Assembly: GCA_017447325.1 (NCBI GenBank)
Contig: JAFSNU010000378.1
Coordinates: forward strand, 1-9,369
Source of the DNA: Synergistaceae bacterium
GTDB lineage: Bacteria; Synergistota; Synergistia; Synergistales; Aminobacteriaceae
Length of the DNA stretch: 9,369 nt
Reading direction: 5' to 3'
In this document: piece by piece, positions 6,913 through 9,369 of the stretch
How positions within the stretch are numbered: position 1 is the first letter of the stretch
Layout: each line of letters starts with the position of its first letter
Notes under the pieces: generated by a model
Database searches by the model: none
Seen by the model: the letters and a program-made list of their open reading frames with translations, nothing else
Told to the model about the DNA's origin: nothing
Translations under genes and position numbers: made by a program

Positions 6913-8751
6913 TTAGCCTCTGTCGCTGAACTCAGCATCGACAGTCTCGCCGTCGTTATTATTACTGCCATTATTACCAGCATTATTATTAAAATTGCCG
7001 CCCGGGTTGCCCTGTGCTCCGGCCTGCTGATAAAGTCTCGTCGTGAACTCGTGTATAGTTTTATTTAAAGTCTCAGTGCCGCTCTTCATGCTTGACGTAT
7101 CGTTATGCTCTATAGCATGCTTTAAGTCGTCAAGCTGCGAGTTCACTTTGCCCTTCTCGTCCGCGCTCATCTTGTCGCCGAGCTCGTTCATCAACTTTTC
7201 AGCTCCGAACACTGCGGCCTCTGCCTCGTTGTGAATAACTGCCGCGTCATGACGCTGCTTATCCTCTTCCGCGTGCTCTTCGGCGGCCTGCTTCATCTTC
7301 TCGATGTCATCTTTCGACAAATTAGAAGATTGTATAGTGATCTTCTGCTCTTTGCCCGTGCCTTTGTCCTTTGCTGAGACGTTTAATATTCCGTTCGTGT
7401 CGATATTAAACGTGACCTCAATCTGCGGGATGCCGCGCGGCGCCGGAGCGATGCCGTCCAAAACAAACTGGCCGAGCTTCACGTTATCCTGCGCCATGGG
7501 ACGCTCGCCCTGAAAGACTGCGATCTCAACCTGAGGCTGATTGTCCGCCGCTGTTGTGAACGTCTGACTCTCCTTCGCCGGAATAGCTCTGTTGCGCTCG
7601 ATTATTTTAGTGAACACTCCGCCCAAAGTCTCGATGCCAAGCGACAACGGCGTTACGTCAACTAAAACTATATTGCCCTTATGCTCGCCGGCAAGTATCG
7701 AGCCCTGAATTGCAGCTCCGGCAGCGACGCACTCGTCGGGGTTAATGCCTTTGGTCGGCTGCTTGCCTAATAAATCAACAATCTTCTTCTGCACCATCGG
7801 CATACGCGTTGAACCGCCGACTAATAATATTTTGTCAACATCGTTTGCGCTCAAGCCTGAGTCCTCAAGTGCGCGTTTCGTCGGGACAACAGTCCTGTCT
7901 AATAAATCAGCCGTCATCTCCTCGAACTTCGCACGCGTTAACTTCATTTCCAAATGCTTGGGGCCGGTCTGCGTCGCTGTGATAAACGGCAGCGATATAG
8001 TAGTCTCCGTCATATTGGACAACTCTATTTTAGCTTTTTCCGCCGCCTCACGTAAACGCTGCATGGCCATTCCGTCGTTGCGTAAATCAACGCCTTCCGC
8101 CTTTTTAAACTCGCCCGCAAGCCACTCGACTATTCTATTATCCCAGTCGTCGCCGCCTAATCTATTGTCTCCCGCCGTCGCAAGAACTTCAAACACGCCC
8201 TCGCCAACGTCAAGTATAGACACGTCGAACGTTCCGCCGCCCAAGTCGAACACCAAAATTTTATGCTCTTCTTTGCGATTTTCACCGTAAGCCAGACACG
8301 CCGCCGTGGGCTCGTTGATAATTCTTAACACTTCAAGACCTGCGATAGTTCCAGCGTCTTTAGTAGCTTGACGCTGCGCATCTGTGAAATACGCCGGCAC
8401 TGTGATTACAGCCTGTGTGACTTTCTCGCCTAAATATTCTTCCGCGTCATGCTTTAACTTCTGCAGGATCATAGCCGAGATCTCCTGCGGAGTGTATTTC
8501 TTGCCGTCGATCTCTTTGCGATAATCAGTTCCCATCTCGCGCTTAATCGAGATTATCGTTCTGTCGCCGTTCACTATCGCCTGACGCTTGGCCAGCTGTC
8601 CGACTAAACGTTCGCCGTCTTTAGTAAATGCTACAACCGACGGCGTAGTTCTTGCGCCCTCGTTGTTCGGAATAATCGTCGTCTGGTCGCCTTCCTGCAC
8701 CGCAATGCAGCTATTAGTAGTTCCTAAGTCAATACCTACAACTTTTGCCAT
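6913..8751 (-). CDS. dnaK: Chaperone protein DnaK (Hsp70)
   Basis: This is a 612-residue protein, full length for the family. The ATPase domain opens with VVGIDLGTTNSC (4-15) and contains the conserved Lys of SIKREMG (K70), the phosphate loop FDLGGGTFD (168-176), LGGDDWD (198-204) and VGGSTRMPMV (311-320). The interdomain linker and start of the substrate domain read VLVDVTPLSLGIET (362-375). A beta sandwich and helical lid follow, then a Gly/Asn-rich tail and a short acidic end (GETVDAEFSDRG). It refolds and holds unfolded proteins in the cytoplasm with DnaJ and GrpE, neither of which is in the window. Between the LVGQLAKRQ segment and YTPQEISAM it lacks the extra loop of E. coli-type DnaK, matching the shorter Bacillota-like form. 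ATG 8751 has GGAGG at 8 bases. I see no CIRCE element and no convincing promoter upstream. Base composition is visibly less AT-rich than that of its neighbours, as expected for a conserved, highly expressed gene. Confidence 0.98.
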   Translation of the reverse strand: MAKVVGIDLGTTNSCIAVQEGDQTTIIPNNEGARTTPSVVAFTKDGERLVGQLAKRQAIVNGDRTIISIKREMGTDYRKEIDGKKYTPQEISAMILQKLKHDAEEYLGEKVTQAVITVPAYFTDAQRQATKDAGTIAGLEVLRIINEPTAACLAYGENRKEEHKILVFDLGGGTFDVSILDVGEGVFEVLATAGDNRLGGDDWDNRIVEWLAGEFKKAEGVDLRNDGMAMQRLREAAEKAKIELSNMTETTISLPFITATQTGPKHLEMKLTRAKFEEMTADLLDRTVVPTKRALEDSGLSANDVDKILLVGGSTRMPMVQKKIVDLLGKQPTKGINPDECVAAGAAIQGSILAGEHKGNIVLVDVTPLSLGIETLGGVFTKIIERNRAIPAKESQTFTTAADNQPQVEIAVFQGERPMAQDNVKLGQFVLDGIAPAPRGIPQIEVTFNIDTNGILNVSAKDKGTGKEQKITIQSSNLSKDDIEKMKQAAEEHAEEDKQRHDAAVIHNEAEAAVFGAEKLMNELGDKMSADEKGKVNSQLDDLKHAIEHNDTSSMKSGTETLNKTIHEFTTRLYQQAGAQGNPGGNFNNNAGNNGSNNNDGETVDAEFSDRG

Positions 8752-8759
8752 AATAAAAA

Positions 8760-8764
8760 CCTCC
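8760..8764 (-). promoter_or_regulatory. Strong ribosome binding site of dnaK
   Basis: GGAGG reads on the minus strand 8 bases before the dnaK ATG, in the context ACGGAGGTTTTT. It is one of the best-placed sites in the window, in keeping with high expression. Confidence 0.8.
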
Positions 8765-8822
8765 GTTTATATGTCCTGTTATTTAATTATTTTCAAAATT
8801 TATAACCGCTTATAATATCAAA

Positions 8823-8869
8823 TTCGAGAGAGGGCGAGACCTCTTGAGAGCAGTCTCGCGTCTCTCGAA
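8823..8869 (-). terminator. Long inverted repeat between the GIY-YIG gene and dnaK
   Basis: A 47-base near-palindrome. The outer arms are 9 bases (TTCGAGAGA 8823-8831 with TCTCTCGAA 8861-8869). The second arms are 7 bases (GCGAGAC 8834-8840 with GTCTCGC 8853-8859). The inner part is CTC/GAG around TTGA. Only a 2-versus-1 internal loop and a 2-base bulge break the stem. It begins 13 bases after the stop of the GIY-YIG gene, which is where a terminator would be. On the minus strand it is followed by TTTGATATT, a poor T tract. Because it also lies about 70 bases ahead of dnaK, it could instead act in the dnaK leader if transcription reads through, or be a protein-binding site. It does not match the CIRCE heat-shock operator. 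Confidence 0.6.
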
Positions 8870-8882
8870 ACATAAATCTAAA

Positions 8883-9233
8883 TTACTTATCGCACCCTGG
8901 TACCGGGCAATATAACTCCATACCGTCTGGTGTATCTGGATGATTTCTATTGTCTAAAATAAAACCAGAATTTTGATTTTTAAAATAATGATAATCTCTG
9001 CACTCTTGATTATAAGCATCTTTCACAGAATTTGAGCATTCAAACTCAAATTCATCATAAGCTGGATTATCACAATATAAATGCTCTAATAGTCTTCTTT
9101 GCAAATCTGTATCAGAACGTCCAACATAAATATGTCTCCGTCCATTTTTATCAATACGATAAAGCCTATAATTTCCTGCTAAGGTGTTAAACTTACTAAT
9201 ATTCTCTTTATTCAATTTCTGAATTTTGTTCAT
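8883..9233 (-). CDS. Small GIY-YIG-domain protein
   Basis: This is a 116-residue protein. After a short Lys/Asn-rich head it has GNYRLYRI (20-27), in the place of the GIY strand, and IYVGRS (35-40), in the place of YIG. An Arg-rich helix RRLLEH (46-51) follows with the conserved Arg, then AYNQECRDYHYF (73-84) with a candidate metal-binding Glu (E77). It ends in HPDTPDGMELYCPVPGC with two cysteines (C109, C114). This is the order of the GIY-YIG nuclease fold and it is nearly a stand-alone domain. The family includes homing endonucleases, UvrC, restriction enzymes and many small orphan proteins of unknown role; the target here is unknown. ATG 9233 has AAAGGAA (9247-9241) at 7-8 bases. Its codons are A/T-ending and it has few of the GCG/CGC codons common in dnaK, so a recent arrival is possible. 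It lies upstream of dnaK in the same direction, separated by 131 bases holding a long inverted repeat. Confidence 0.72.
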   Translation of the reverse strand: MNKIQKLNKENISKFNTLAGNYRLYRIDKNGRRHIYVGRSDTDLQRRLLEHLYCDNPAYDEFEFECSNSVKDAYNQECRDYHYFKNQNSGFILDNRNHPDTPDGMELYCPVPGCDK

Positions 9234-9295
9234 ATTAATTTTCCTTTCTAATTGAAATTAAATATTTTCTTCACCTTAAAGCCAATTTTTAAGCA

Positions 9296-9367
9296 TCAGC
9301 CTAAAATCAGCTCACTCCAAACGCTTTGAATTTCTACAACTCCTAAGCTGTGTTGATAAGCTCTTTC
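9296..9367 (-). other. Possible C-terminal tail of an upstream gene
   Basis: One minus-strand frame is open from the window edge for 23 codons (ERAYQHSLGVVEIQSVWSELILG) and ends with TGA at 9298-9296. The other two frames hit stops early. The composition is protein-like, but the stretch is too short to recognise and no family is suggested. It does not look like the C terminus of GrpE or HrcA, the usual partners upstream of dnaK. The rest of 9234-9295 holds only the ribosome binding site of the GIY-YIG gene and a weak CTTAAA/TTTAAG pair. Confidence 0.2.
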
Positions 9368-9369
9368 AA

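Noticed and set aside
7745..8290. A 181-codon open frame on the plus strand
   Set aside because: It lies wholly within dnaK on the opposite strand, its product is unlike any known protein, and long antisense frames are common opposite conserved genes.
6913..8751. dnaJ or grpE as part of the dnaK operon
   Set aside because: Neither is present in the window. The gene upstream is the GIY-YIG protein and the gene downstream is the nuclease beyond a terminator.
8752..8882. CIRCE (HrcA) operator in front of dnaK
   Set aside because: The TTAGCACTC and GAGTGCTAA arms are absent. The inverted repeat present has different arms and spacing.
1..9369. CRISPR array, tRNA, transposase or integrase
   Set aside because: No regularly spaced direct repeats, no tRNA-like cloverleaf and no transposase or integrase motifs were seen on either strand.

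Overview
The window is AT-rich, and every gene I can support reads on the minus strand. It comes from a flagellated bacterium. The start of flhA lies at the left edge, and a complete dnaK without the extra N-terminal loop of the Gram-negative (E. coli) type lies on the right. That DnaK form is typical of Bacillota and some deep lineages such as Synergistota or Thermotogota. I cannot place the organism more closely than this, and the phylum is inference.

Layout in transcription order, right to left. (1) About 9296-9367: a possible tail of an upstream gene, weak. (2) 8883-9233: a small GIY-YIG-fold protein. A long inverted repeat (8823-8869) follows it and sits just in front of dnaK. (3) 6913-8751: dnaK, with a strong ribosome binding site and a terminator-like hairpin at 6828-6866. 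(4) 6538-6827: an AT-rich gap with two imperfect palindromes and weak promoter-like hexamers. (5) 6522-200: four genes in one direction with short gaps or overlap: NurA-like nuclease, HerA-like ATPase, Hsp90/MutL/MORC-like (GHKL) ATPase, radical SAM enzyme. (6) The first codons of flhA at 81-1.

The four-gene block is the main point of interest. HerA and NurA are the DNA translocase and nuclease pair known from archaeal DNA end resection. Some bacterial HerA-like proteins work with nucleases or other effectors in phage defence. Here the pair is joined to a GHKL ATPase, which probably acts as an ATP-driven clamp or switch, and to a radical SAM enzyme with a cobalamin-domain-like N terminus that lacks the usual cobalamin histidine motif. 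The last two genes overlap by 4 bases, so they are probably made together. I know of no named system with exactly this composition. A defence or DNA-modification/processing role is a reasonable hypothesis, but it rests on family membership and gene order only. The block sits between housekeeping genes (dnaK and flhA), which fits an accessory insertion.
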